Of a stretch of DNA of 64,000 nt, positions 23,597 to 31,969 are shown one piece after another. This stretch comes from Alteromonadaceae bacterium BrNp21-10 (GTDB lineage: Bacteria > Pseudomonadota > Gammaproteobacteria > Enterobacterales > Alteromonadaceae). The notes below the pieces were generated by a model, which made no database searches, was not told where the DNA came from, and worked only from the letters and a program-made list of their open reading frames with translations. Both the position numbers and the translations under genes were made by a program. Numbering within the stretch: position 1 is the first letter of the stretch; each line of letters begins with the position of its first letter. The stretch is taken from positions 62,001 through 126,000 of the forward strand of contig JAUHQD010000002.1 in the NCBI GenBank assembly GCA_030418115.1. The letters are read 5' to 3'.

Positions 23597-24589
23597 ATGC
23601 AAAAAATACAAGCAACACAAATAAACTGGGGCATTATTGGCGTAGGTGATGTGTGTGAAGTCAAAAGCGCACCCGCCATGAACCTGATTGAAAACAGCCA
23701 ACTGCTAGCAGTAATGCGCCGTAACGGCGCCTTGGCCAAAGATTACGCGCAACGGCATTATGTACCCAAATGGTATGACGATGCCGATGCCCTAATCGCC
23801 GATCCCGACATCAACGCCATTTATATTGCTACCCCACCCGACGCCCACATGCCAATGGTGTTAAAAGCAGCGGCGGCTGGCAAAGCGGTGTATGTAGAAA
23901 AACCCATGGCGCGTAATCATGCCGAATGCCTGAACATGATAGAACATTGCCAACAAACCAATGTGCCACTGTATGTAGCTTATTATCGCCGCTGCCTGCC
24001 CCACTTTGTAAAGGTAAAATCCATTATCGAAGAAGGTATTATTGGTGATGTTCGCCACGTGAATATTCGCCTAAATCAAAGCGTAGCCCCGCAACTATTA
24101 GAAAATATGGACAACCATTGGCGGGTAAATGCGGCCATATCCGGTGGTGGTTATTTTCATGATCTTGCATCTCACCAATTAGATTTTCTTGATTACGCCC
24201 TAGGGCCGATACAACAAGCCCAAGGGATCATCACCAATCAAGCTGGCCATTATCAGGCCCCCGATATGGTCAGCGCCTCATTCCAATTTGAATCCGGCGT
24301 TATTGGCACCGGTAGTTGGTGTTTTAATAGCGGTACCAGTGCCCAGTGCGACATCACCGAAATTATTGGTAGTAAAGGTCGCCTACAATACCCCTCCTTC
24401 GGCGCGGGGGAAGTCCACCTTGAAACCGACACACAGGGTAAACAGCTGTTGGAATTTCCACTGCCCAAACATATACAACAACCGCTTATTCAAACAATAG
24501 TCGATGACCTACTCGGGCAAGGTACCTGCCCTTCCAGCGGCATCAGCGCAGCACGCACCAATTGGGTAATGGAGCAGATTTGTGGCTAA
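23597..24589 (+). CDS. Gfo/Idh/MocA family oxidoreductase
   Basis: The 330-residue protein shows an N-terminal NAD(P)-binding Rossmann fold (WGIIGVGDVCEVK) and the family motif VYVEKPMARNHAEC, with the lysine usually involved in catalysis. The C-terminal alpha/beta domain contains GGGYFHDLASHQLDFLDY with the expected histidines. Substrates in this family are mainly sugars and inositols; none can be named here. GAGAAATGA lies just before the ATG. It probably shares a transcript with the LytTR gene. Confidence 0.9.
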   Translation: MQKIQATQINWGIIGVGDVCEVKSAPAMNLIENSQLLAVMRRNGALAKDYAQRHYVPKWYDDADALIADPDINAIYIATPPDAHMPMVLKAAAAGKAVYVEKPMARNHAECLNMIEHCQQTNVPLYVAYYRRCLPHFVKVKSIIEEGIIGDVRHVNIRLNQSVAPQLLENMDNHWRVNAAISGGGYFHDLASHQLDFLDYALGPIQQAQGIITNQAGHYQAPDMVSASFQFESGVIGTGSWCFNSGTSAQCDITEIIGSKGRLQYPSFGAGEVHLETDTQGKQLLEFPLPKHIQQPLIQTIVDDLLGQGTCPSSGISAARTNWVMEQICG

Positions 24590-24745
24590 AATTAATAATC
24601 AGAATTAGCGCTAAAGTGCAAAATACATGACAAAAACACGCACTCCACCTCTTACATCGATGCGAGCCATATCAATATATAGGATTGAATTCTAAGTTTA
24701 ATCGGGATGGCTTAACCGGATAAATAGCATCCCGAGCTACTGATT

Positions 24746-25072
24746 TTATTTAAGTAAACGGTTTCTTAGCGCCTTTTGAATACTTTGACGCTGATGCAAT
24801 ACCATCACAATAAAAACACCGTTTTCTTCAACTCGGTAAAATAACCTAAAAGGATCAGCCAGATACTGCTGATAAGGCCTACCTGTTTCTCTGACTAATA
24901 TTGAAGCTTCGCCACCTCGCTCTGGTATTGTTTTTAACTGGCCAATTGCGAATTCTATTAACGATATTAAATGAGCCAGTAATTTTTGGTCCGCATGTCT
25001 TAAATAAAAATCACTAATTTGTTCTAGATCTCTTAATGCTGAGCTCGTGACTTCAACACGGTACTTTTTCAC
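24746..25072 (-). CDS. RelE/ParE-family toxin
   Basis: A 108-residue toxin of the ParE/RelE fold: VEVTSSALRDLEQISDFYL at the start and the DPFRLFYRVEENGVFIVMVLH core, with a basic tail. Family members cleave mRNA at the ribosome or poison gyrase; which one cannot be decided. It overlaps its antitoxin gene by 4 bases, the normal order and coupling of such pairs. The pair lies directly beyond the trailer-end repeats of the CRISPR array. Confidence 0.9.
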   Translation of the reverse strand: MKKYRVEVTSSALRDLEQISDFYLRHADQKLLAHLISLIEFAIGQLKTIPERGGEASILVRETGRPYQQYLADPFRLFYRVEENGVFIVMVLHQRQSIQKALRNRLLK

Positions 25073-25341
25073 AGCGAGTGACGTTTTCTAAGTTGTGCAA
25101 TGACATCATCGGCGGCAATAGTATTACCCTGAGCAATATCATGCTCACTTTGTGCCAGCATTTTAAGCATGGCTAAGGTTTCTTGAGTTTGTTCGTACTC
25201 ATGTACTGATTGCACCACCATGGCAGGCTCGCCATTTTGGGTGATGACGTAATGCTCCCCATCTTCTTTCAACTCCGCCGCAATTTTAGCGGCATTGGCT
25301 TTTAAATAACTAATGGGTTTGGTGTGGGTTAATAAGCTCAT
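25069..25341 (-). CDS. Phd/YefM-family antitoxin
   Basis: The antitoxin of the ParE-like pair, 90 residues from the chosen ATG at 25341. The start LLTHTKPISYLKANAAKIAAEL and HYVITQNGEPAMVVQSVHEYE are the Phd/YefM DNA-binding and dimer region; the rest forms the toxin-binding tail. GGAGAAAGAG lies directly before this ATG. A TTG four codons earlier is also open but would overlap the ribosome site. Antitoxins of this type repress their own operon. Confidence 0.9.
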   Translation of the reverse strand: MSLLTHTKPISYLKANAAKIAAELKEDGEHYVITQNGEPAMVVQSVHEYEQTQETLAMLKMLAQSEHDIAQGNTIAADDVIAQLRKRHSL

Positions 25342-25407
25342 CTCTTTCTCCAATAAAACAATAAGACCAAATATAAACCCTATTTAGTCTTACCTCAAAT
25401 TGCAATT

Positions 25408-26189
25408 ATGAAGTTGGTATTTTTAGAAGCAACACACCACCCGACTGAGCGACTCGCCAAGAACGGCAAGGCCGGGTGCAGATCATCATGGGTGAAACTG
25501 GATTCCTTAGCTGCATCGCAGCGCCCAGTTGAACGACTAGCCAAGGATGGCGAGTCCGGGTGCCGATCATCAGGGACGTGTATTTGATCCACCTGAAGGT
25601 ACCCAACATTTCTAAGCTGCCTCTGTGGGTGAAGCCGGTTTCTTTAGGCGCACAGCGCCATCTGACTGAACGACTTGCCAAGGATGGCAAGGCCAGGTGC
25701 AGATCATCAGGGGTGAAACTGGATTCCTTAGCTGCACCGCAGCGTCTAGTTGAACGACTCGCCAAGGATGGCAAGGCCGGGTGCAGATCATCAGGGACGT
25801 GTATTTGATCCACCTGAAGGTACCCAACATTTCTAAGCTGCCTTTGTGGGTGAAGCCGGTTTCTTTAGGCGCACAGCGCCATCTGGTTGAACGACTTGCC
25901 AAGGATGGCAAGGCCGGGTGCAGATCATCATGGGTGAAACTGGGTTCCTTAGCTGCACCGCAGCATCCAGTTGAACGACTCGCCAAGGATGGCGAGTCTG
26001 GGGGCCGATCATCATGGACGTGTATTTGATCCACTCAAACCTATCATCCGGCTTTCTAAGCTGCCTCTGTGGGTGAAGCCGGTTTCTTTAGGCGCACAGC
26101 GCCATCTGGCTGAACGACTTGCCAAGGATGGCAAGGCCGGGTGCAGATCATCAGGGACGTGTATTTGAGTATCTCAAACTGTACCAACA
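25408..26189. repeat. Tandem structured repeats at the CRISPR trailer end
   Basis: About 780 bp is built from 84-bp half-units, usually in pairs that form units of 221-223 bp. Full units start at 25609 and 25830, a shortened one (137 bp, one half-unit missing) at 26053, and a degenerate partial copy at about 25408. Each half-unit has hairpin 1 (GGCGC-ACA-GCGCC or GCTGC-ACC-GCAGC) and hairpin 2 around AAGGAT (CTTGCC/GGCAAG or CTCGCC/GGCGAG). The three units at 25609, 25830 and 26053 begin with TTTCTAAGCTGCCT, identical to the first 14 bp of the neighbouring CRISPR repeat. Because 84 is a multiple of three, both strands carry open frames with a 28-residue period; I do not regard these as proteins. 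Confidence 0.85.
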
Positions 26190-28917
26190 TTTCTAAGCTG
26201 CCTGTGCGGCAGTGAACTGATCATCTGGTGCTTGATTTTATCGTGTTCGTTTCTAAGCTGCCTGTGCGGCAGTGAACCTGTTGACATAAATTCGACCTTT
26301 TTGGTTTCATTTCTAAGCTGCCTGTGCGGCAGTGAACAGAAGCGGGACAGAAAACATCAACTGGACTATTTTCTAAGCTGCCTGTGCGGCAGTGAACCTG
26401 ATCCAGTCGTGGGCGGCAATAAATCATCTTTTCTAAGCTGCCTGTGCGGCAGTGAACTCTTTAACTTGCCTTTACAGTTGTAAATTATATTTCTAAGCTG
26501 CCTGTGCGGCAGTGAACATGCGCCGGTTACAATCTCCTTAGCTTTTTCATTTCTAAGCTGCCTGTGCGGCAGTGAACTAAATCCATTTTCTACCAATTCA
26601 AGTGGGTACTTTCTAAGCTGCCTGTGCGGCAGTGAACGAGATTCTTGATTTTGAATTTGGTGATTTAAATTTCTAAGCTGCCTGTGCGGCAGTGAACATG
26701 ATGGCTCCAATATAATTACGTATATTAACTTTCTAAGCTGCCTGTGCGGCAGTGAACTTTTATTTGGCCATCTACGATAAATTCAGACATTTCTAAGCTG
26801 CCTGTGCGGCAGTGAACGTGCCTATTACGGGTGCTACATTTTTAATTAATTTCTAAGCTGCCTGTGCGGCAGTGAACGTTTTCAACGTGGTTCGCTTAAC
26901 TGACAAACCTTTCTAAGCTGCCTGTGCGGCAGTGAACCCCACTAACAGCGTTAACACAATAACGATCACTTTCTAAGCTGCCTGTGCGGCAGTGAACGCG
27001 GGGGCGACGGAGCTAGGCGCATCGGTATGTTTCTAAGCTGCCTGTGCGGCAGTGAACCTGATGCAAGAATACCGCATTGCTCGCGCTAATTTCTAAGCTG
27101 CCTGTGCGGCAGTGAACAATATGGCGCTGTATTCAGCAAGATAAAATCATTTCTAAGCTGCCTGTGCGGCAGTGAACTCTAACTGGATGTTGCCGGTTTG
27201 CATTAATTTTTTCTAAGCTGCCTGTGCGGCAGTGAACCATTTTGCAGGCGTTCAGGAGTTGAATTAAACTTTCTAAGCTGCCTGTGCGGCAGTGAACGAC
27301 TCAGGCGTTAGATTTTTCTCTCAGACTATTTTCTAAGCTGCCTGTGCGGCAGTGAACATGAAAGCCAATGCCGCAAACTTACAGCAGATTTTCTAAGCTG
27401 CCTGTGCGGCAGTGAACGACACAGCATTGTGCTGCATTATATCATCATATTTCTAAGCTGCCTGTGCGGCAGTGAACTGGAGAATGTACCACGTCTTCAC
27501 TACAAACGTTTTCTAAGCTGCCTGTGCGGCAGTGAACAGAGTTTGAATCTTTTTTGTTTAATGGCGAGCTTTCTAAGCTGCCTGTGCGGCAGTGAACTGC
27601 TGCTAGTGTATTCGGCGCTTTAGCTATAATTTCTAAGCTGCCTGTGCGGCAGTGAACGCGAGCTTGAAGTTAACACCCTGTCAGATAAATTTCTAAGCTG
27701 CCTGTGCGGCAGTGAACCTTTACCGACTAAGTAGTATCTTATGCCGAAATTTCTAAGCTGCCTGTGCGGCAGTGAACAGTAAAATATCGTAATAATAATT
27801 AGCCCTTCGTTTCTAAGCTGCCTGTGCGGCAGTGAACACACACAACACGCCTATCACGTTGACCACTATTTTCTAAGCTGCCTGTGCGGCAGTGAACTGG
27901 CTCAAATTGGGATATGGTTACAGATGCTTTTTCTAAGCTGCCTGTGCGGCAGTGAACTAAAATACACGCAATAATCGAGGTGGAATAATTTTCTAAGCTG
28001 CCTGTGCGGCAGTGAACCATATTTCTAATTCCAAAAGAAGATTGGGATATTTCTAAGCTGCCTGTGCGGCAGTGAACGATAAAGATAAGCCTCTGCCATA
28101 AAGAGGATCTTTCTAAGCTGCCTGTGCGGCAGTGAACTCCGGATCGCCAATTTCAGCAAGCGCGGCAAATTTCTAAGCTGCCTGTGCGGCAGTGAACATG
28201 CAGCGTATATCAAGGAGATGGAACAATCATTTCTAAGCTGCCTGTGCGGCAGTGAACAAATCAATCCCTCGCACAGAGTTTGACGAAAATTTCTAAGCTG
28301 CCTGTGCGGCAGTGAACCTTACGTAGTCTGGCAATGGCTAGTTGAACAATTTCTAAGCTGCCTGTGCGGCAGTGAACACTGGACGTGACGGTGTGGACAA
28401 GTTCATTACTTTCTAAGCTGCCTGTGCGGCAGTGAACTTTGCCATTGATTTGGGTGAAGTAAACCAAACTTTCTAAGCTGCCTGTGCGGCAGTGAACGTT
28501 AATATAAAACTAAATCAACTCATGTCAGATTTCTAAGCTGCCTGTGCGGCAGTGAACCAACGTTTGGGGCGGCTAAGAGCTAAAAATAATTTCTAAGCTG
28601 CCTGTGCGGCAGTGAACATAATAAAACCTGCTGTAGCCTTGTTACTTGTTTTCTAAGCTGCCTGTGCGGCAGTGAACAAGTAACTAAATGGGTTTCATCA
28701 CTGCGAATATTTCTAAGCTGCCTGTGCGGCAGTGAACTTTAAAGATGTGCCGTGGATCAAAGAGCAAGCTTTCTAAGCTGCCTGTGCGGCAGTGAACTTG
28801 AGCAGTCGATTTACAACTGCCCTTATTGCTTTCTAAGCTGCCTGTGCGGCAGTGAACGTATGTGTATGGAATGTGAGGAAAGGGGTTAATTTCTAAGCTG
28901 CCTGTGCGGCAGTGAAC
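26190..28917 (-). CRISPR. Type I-F CRISPR array, 46 repeats and 45 spacers
   Basis: The period is exactly 60 bp throughout: 46 repeats of 28 bp and 45 spacers of 32 bp, with no length deviation and no repeat mismatch that I could see. On the plus strand the repeat begins TTTCTAAG, has hairpin arms CTGCC and GGCAG around a TGTGC loop, and ends TGAAC. The complementary strand starts GTTCACTGCC and ends TTAGAAA, the standard sense of I-F crRNA, so the array is transcribed leftward from the leader at 28918-29104. No spacer appears twice. The newest spacers are near 28.8 kb. Beyond the last repeat at the left end lie degenerate repeat-like units. Confidence 0.99.
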
Positions 28918-29104
28918 AGTAGAATAACAGCAAAAAAATAAGCTACACCAGCACTTTAAGATAAAAATTTCTTTTTACCCTTTATTTTTATGCCTTTTGT
29001 AACTTGTTGTTTATTAGATGGATTTTTAAAGAGCCAATTTTTAGGTATTAGTCTTGTATAAAAAATAGGTTTTGGAATGGATGCTGGCTTTTCCAACGAT
29101 GATC
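28918..29104 (-). promoter_or_regulatory. CRISPR leader
   Basis: This AT-rich stretch of 187 bp sits at the repeat end that is upstream in crRNA sense. It should hold the array promoter and signals for spacer insertion. On the minus strand AAACAACAAGTTA (29000-29012) matches the IHF consensus WATCAANNNNTTR with one mismatch; type I-F leaders use IHF for integration. No open reading frame of note is present. Confidence 0.7.
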
Positions 29105-29356
29105 TTATTTACCGGCCAAAGTTTGCACCAAGTATTCTTTATGGTTAGCGGATAAATCAGGTTCAGCTTCCCCACAGGCAATAAAATCACTATTTAACAA
29201 TTGCTGTAATTTTGATGGTGATTGAGTCACTTGTTGTTGATACAAATCATCAATCGCCAGCTTTAACACTTCTGTCGTTGAAAAGTGTAACTGCTCTTTT
29301 AACTGCTCAAGTTTTGCCATACGTTCTTCGTCTAATCGAGCATAAATTCTAGCCAT
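29105..29356 (-). CDS. Ribbon-helix-helix antitoxin-like protein without toxin
   Basis: An 83-residue protein: MARIYARLDEERMAKLEQLK is a ribbon-helix-helix DNA-binding start, and the tail FIACGEAEPDLSANHKEYL resembles antitoxins that pair with PIN-domain toxins. The ATG at 29356 is supported by GGAGG six bases upstream. Toxin genes of this family normally follow and overlap; here the CRISPR leader follows instead and no PIN open frame is visible. It is therefore an orphan antitoxin or a regulator, placed between cas6f and the leader on the same strand. It is not a standard part of I-F2 loci. Confidence 0.8.
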   Translation of the reverse strand: MARIYARLDEERMAKLEQLKEQLHFSTTEVLKLAIDDLYQQQVTQSPSKLQQLLNSDFIACGEAEPDLSANHKEYLVQTLAGK

Positions 29357-29424
29357 ACCCACCTCCGTAGTCATATTGGTAGGTATAGTTGTATGACAAC
29401 TGCCTCACAACTATACCGACTAAA

Positions 29425-29976
29425 TTAAAACCAGGGCACTGTAGCGGTTTTGGACAGGCCGAATTGATCAAACTGGCCTTCCTGAGGAAAATCTAATAAA
29501 TCACCAAATTCAATATAGCGCCTGTGTTTATGATCATTAGAACCGCTCACCAATTCGACATACGGGTTGTCTAATCCCTTAGTGAACATTTTGGCTTTAT
29601 AAGCTTTCACTTCACTTTCTGAAATAGACCCACGCTTTAACAAACGGTTGAGTTTCGACTGGCTCATTGTGGTTTGTTTACGGCTCACTATTCTGTGTTT
29701 GCAATCTGATGGGACGGTTAGTATCTGGCTTACATTACAATAACCAAGAAGCCCTCCAATCCAATTTAGCTGTTGTAATTCAGCCAAACTAACTGCCGAA
29801 CCATGCACACGAATCTGGTTACCCAACAGAATTTTATAAGCGGGAAAGGTGACACCAATACTAGTCGACTTCAGGTCACATAACGCTTTGTGAAACTTTG
29901 AATACAACGCATTAAGTAGTCTATTAACTGGCATTTCAGCATCAGGCATTAACTGTATATTGATATAACACTCCAT
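29425..29976 (-). CDS. cas6f: Type I-F CRISPR endoribonuclease Cas6f
   Basis: Cas6f (Csy4) cuts the precursor crRNA at the base of each repeat hairpin and stays bound to the 3' handle. The 183-residue protein has the catalytic histidine at position 29 (YSKFHKAL), the same position as in Pseudomonas Csy4, a basic stretch SRKQTTMSQSKLNRLLKR that would lie along the hairpin, and the typical end FDQFGLSKTATVPWF. It is the last core cas gene of the operon, 14 bp after cas5fv. Confidence 0.96.
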   Translation of the reverse strand: MECYINIQLMPDAEMPVNRLLNALYSKFHKALCDLKSTSIGVTFPAYKILLGNQIRVHGSAVSLAELQQLNWIGGLLGYCNVSQILTVPSDCKHRIVSRKQTTMSQSKLNRLLKRGSISESEVKAYKAKMFTKGLDNPYVELVSGSNDHKHRRYIEFGDLLDFPQEGQFDQFGLSKTATVPWF

Positions 29977-29990
29977 TTTTAATTCCTCCT

Positions 29991-30995
29991 CTAAATTCGA
30001 ATGTCAGAAACATAAGCCAAACCCTTTTTACCAAGGTAAAAAGACGATACTCCGGCATTCTCGATTTTGTCCTTGAAATCCATAGCTGTTTCTCGATCAA
30101 CAGCTAAATCAATGTTTAACGTTCCCCCAGCTTTTTCCATCAGGGATGTAACTTCACCAATCCCTTTAATTTTCTCTTTACGGATATAGGGATTTCCCCA
30201 TATTTTCTTTTTTTCTCCTGACGTATAACGGGCCATAAAATCTTTTTTAGTAAACCCATTATTTGAAATACCACTTAATCCACCCGCTTTTGTCTTAGCG
30301 GAAGACACATCAAAATGATTCGATAATCGCTCCAACTGAAGGTACAAAGCAGAACAATAAAGGCTTATCGGCAAAGCTTCTTCATTTCGATTCAAGCCAT
30401 TAAATTTTTCATATTTGTTTTTAAAAAAATGAAAGGATTCACTAACTTTTCCTTCATTTAATACTGGTTTAAGCTTAAATAATTCTTCGAGACGACTAAT
30501 AATAACCAACGGATTGTGAACCATTTTTTGTTCAACCTTCTTTCCATTAAGAATAAAATCAAATAAGTCATCTAGCCCCAAAGCTAATATCCCCCACAAT
30601 TGTTCAGAATAATCAGAACAAAATATTGGATCATCTACCTTTATCATCCCTGTATAAGAATTCTGATCTTCACTGCCTGATATATTTCTGATGTAGGTCA
30701 TTTCTTGGTTAACATAATCAGGCTGATCTTTAAAAGTCACCAATGGTTCTATCTCTTGAAAATAGTAATCCTCCTGTTCTCTCGCCTGATATAGTTTGCG
30801 CTGATCGCCAAGCAATCGATTTAACACGCCCATAACAGTGTCATGAGTGACTGTGCGAGAAATGTAATTTTCTTTTGTTTTCAGACTCGTCATTGAACCA
30901 ACAAACTTTCGACCAGATGATGGTAAAGGCTCATTATTTGAGCCATCCAGAAACGAATTCCGCCAACTGGACTCATACTTTATTTGTATTTTCAT
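29991..30995 (-). CDS. cas5fv: Type I-F2 CRISPR effector subunit Cas5fv
   Basis: The 334-residue protein begins IKYESSWRNSFLDGSNNEPL and contains GRKFVGSMTSL and THDTVMGVLNRLLGDQRKLY, which I recognise from Cas5fv of type I-F2 (I-Fv). In the Shewanella putrefaciens complex this subunit caps the 5' end of the crRNA and an inserted helical domain reads the PAM, taking the place of the missing Cas8f. The middle region (about 110-210) here is long enough for that insertion. It lies between cas7fv and cas6f with short gaps. Confidence 0.9.
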   Translation of the reverse strand: MKIQIKYESSWRNSFLDGSNNEPLPSSGRKFVGSMTSLKTKENYISRTVTHDTVMGVLNRLLGDQRKLYQAREQEDYYFQEIEPLVTFKDQPDYVNQEMTYIRNISGSEDQNSYTGMIKVDDPIFCSDYSEQLWGILALGLDDLFDFILNGKKVEQKMVHNPLVIISRLEELFKLKPVLNEGKVSESFHFFKNKYEKFNGLNRNEEALPISLYCSALYLQLERLSNHFDVSSAKTKAGGLSGISNNGFTKKDFMARYTSGEKKKIWGNPYIRKEKIKGIGEVTSLMEKAGGTLNIDLAVDRETAMDFKDKIENAGVSSFYLGKKGLAYVSDIRI

Positions 30996-31010
30996 TGTCC
31001 TGAGCCACCT

Positions 31011-31967
31011 TTATTTTTGATAAAAGTACGTTGCAAATTCACTTTCAGGAGTTACAGCAATACTGCTTTCATCGTGTTTAATTCGCATCATTTTATGACT
31101 GTCGTTGTAGTCCACCAACACTTCATCAACATACATATAGGATTTTGCTTGGCGGATGGATAACTCACTGATTAACATGATGGTATAATCAATCAAGGCT
31201 TGAATTGCATCTTGATTCAGCAATATTCCAACTTCACCTTCTTCAAAAATAGTACCGCTGCGAACATAGTTTTCATGAAAGGTCGCAATCGGTTTAAGAT
31301 TAGGATTAAGTGATTGAACAAAGTCTTGCACTGCCTGCGCGATACCAGCTCCTTGTCCGACTTTGATACCCATTGCTTCTCTATCAAACTTTTTATCCAG
31401 CGAGATAAACTGTAGTTGCTCAATACTAATAGAACCGTAAGCAATATATTCAGTGTCACCAAAAGTGGTTTTAGAGAAGAAAGATGAATTATCACGCTCA
31501 CCTGCTTGACCAAACTGTTCAAAATTTCCATTGCCTAACTGATCGACAAAATCTTCAATTAGCAAAGGGCTAGTGCGTTTATTTTGACTTGATGGCACAA
31601 CATAACCGCGAACTAAGCCTGTCACCGACGCAAGCATTTTGGTTAAATCTTCTGTTTTACTTTTATTAGCGTAATGCACATCAAAAGCTTGATCTCTAAA
31701 CAAATGATGGCGGATGCAGTTCTGGCTGATATAAAGAGGAGTCTTTTTGAAATCAATATCTGTTGCTTCTTTTCTATATTTGTAACCTGTTTCTTCTTTC
31801 ACCTTGCCAGATAAATTCGAGTAACCACGCAGCTTGGGTAAGGTATGATTATCTACTGTTTTACCAGCATCACCTGTTAATGATGTCGGTCCATTCCAAT
31901 TCACAACGCCATGACCTAGAGCTTTAATTTTAAAATCAACGCTTTTAATACCTGTTACTTTTTCCAT
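31011..31967 (-). CDS. cas7fv: Type I-F2 CRISPR backbone subunit Cas7fv
   Basis: A 318-residue protein starting [20 protein letters not shown], with [20 protein letters not shown] and [14 protein letters not shown]. These are features of Cas7fv, the subunit that polymerises along the crRNA spacer in the minimal I-F2 complex. The start is two bases after the cas2-3 stop, so expression is coupled. Base composition looks more AT-rich than in flanking housekeeping genes, in line with a transferred defence locus. Confidence 0.92.
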   Translation of the reverse strand: MEKVTGIKSVDFKIKALGHGVVNWNGPTSLTGDAGKTVDNHTLPKLRGYSNLSGKVKEETGYKYRKEATDIDFKKTPLYISQNCIRHHLFRDQAFDVHYANKSKTEDLTKMLASVTGLVRGYVVPSSQNKRTSPLLIEDFVDQLGNGNFEQFGQAGERDNSSFFSKTTFGDTEYIAYGSISIEQLQFISLDKKFDREAMGIKVGQGAGIAQAVQDFVQSLNPNLKPIATFHENYVRSGTIFEEGEVGILLNQDAIQALIDYTIMLISELSIRQAKSYMYVDEVLVDYNDSHKMMRIKHDESSIAVTPESEFATYFYQK

Positions 31968-31969
31968 GA

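Noticed and set aside
25395-26168. Open frames with 28-residue repeats (LAKDGKAGCRSSG or LPSLASRS words)
   Set aside because: They follow from the 84-bp period being a multiple of three and are open on both strands; sequence conservation is better explained by the hairpins.
26221-28467. Open frames on both strands inside the CRISPR array (with repeated LSCLCGSE, SLPHRQLR and VHCRTGSLE words)
   Set aside because: They are translations of the 28-bp repeat and its spacers with a 60-bp period, not genes.
26190-28917. Self-targeting spacers against genes in this window
   Set aside because: I noticed no match, but I could not search all 45 spacers systematically, so none is claimed.
28918-29104. 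A PIN toxin gene after the RHH antitoxin
   Set aside because: This stretch is AT-rich leader with stops in all minus-strand frames that I followed; no toxin motif was seen.
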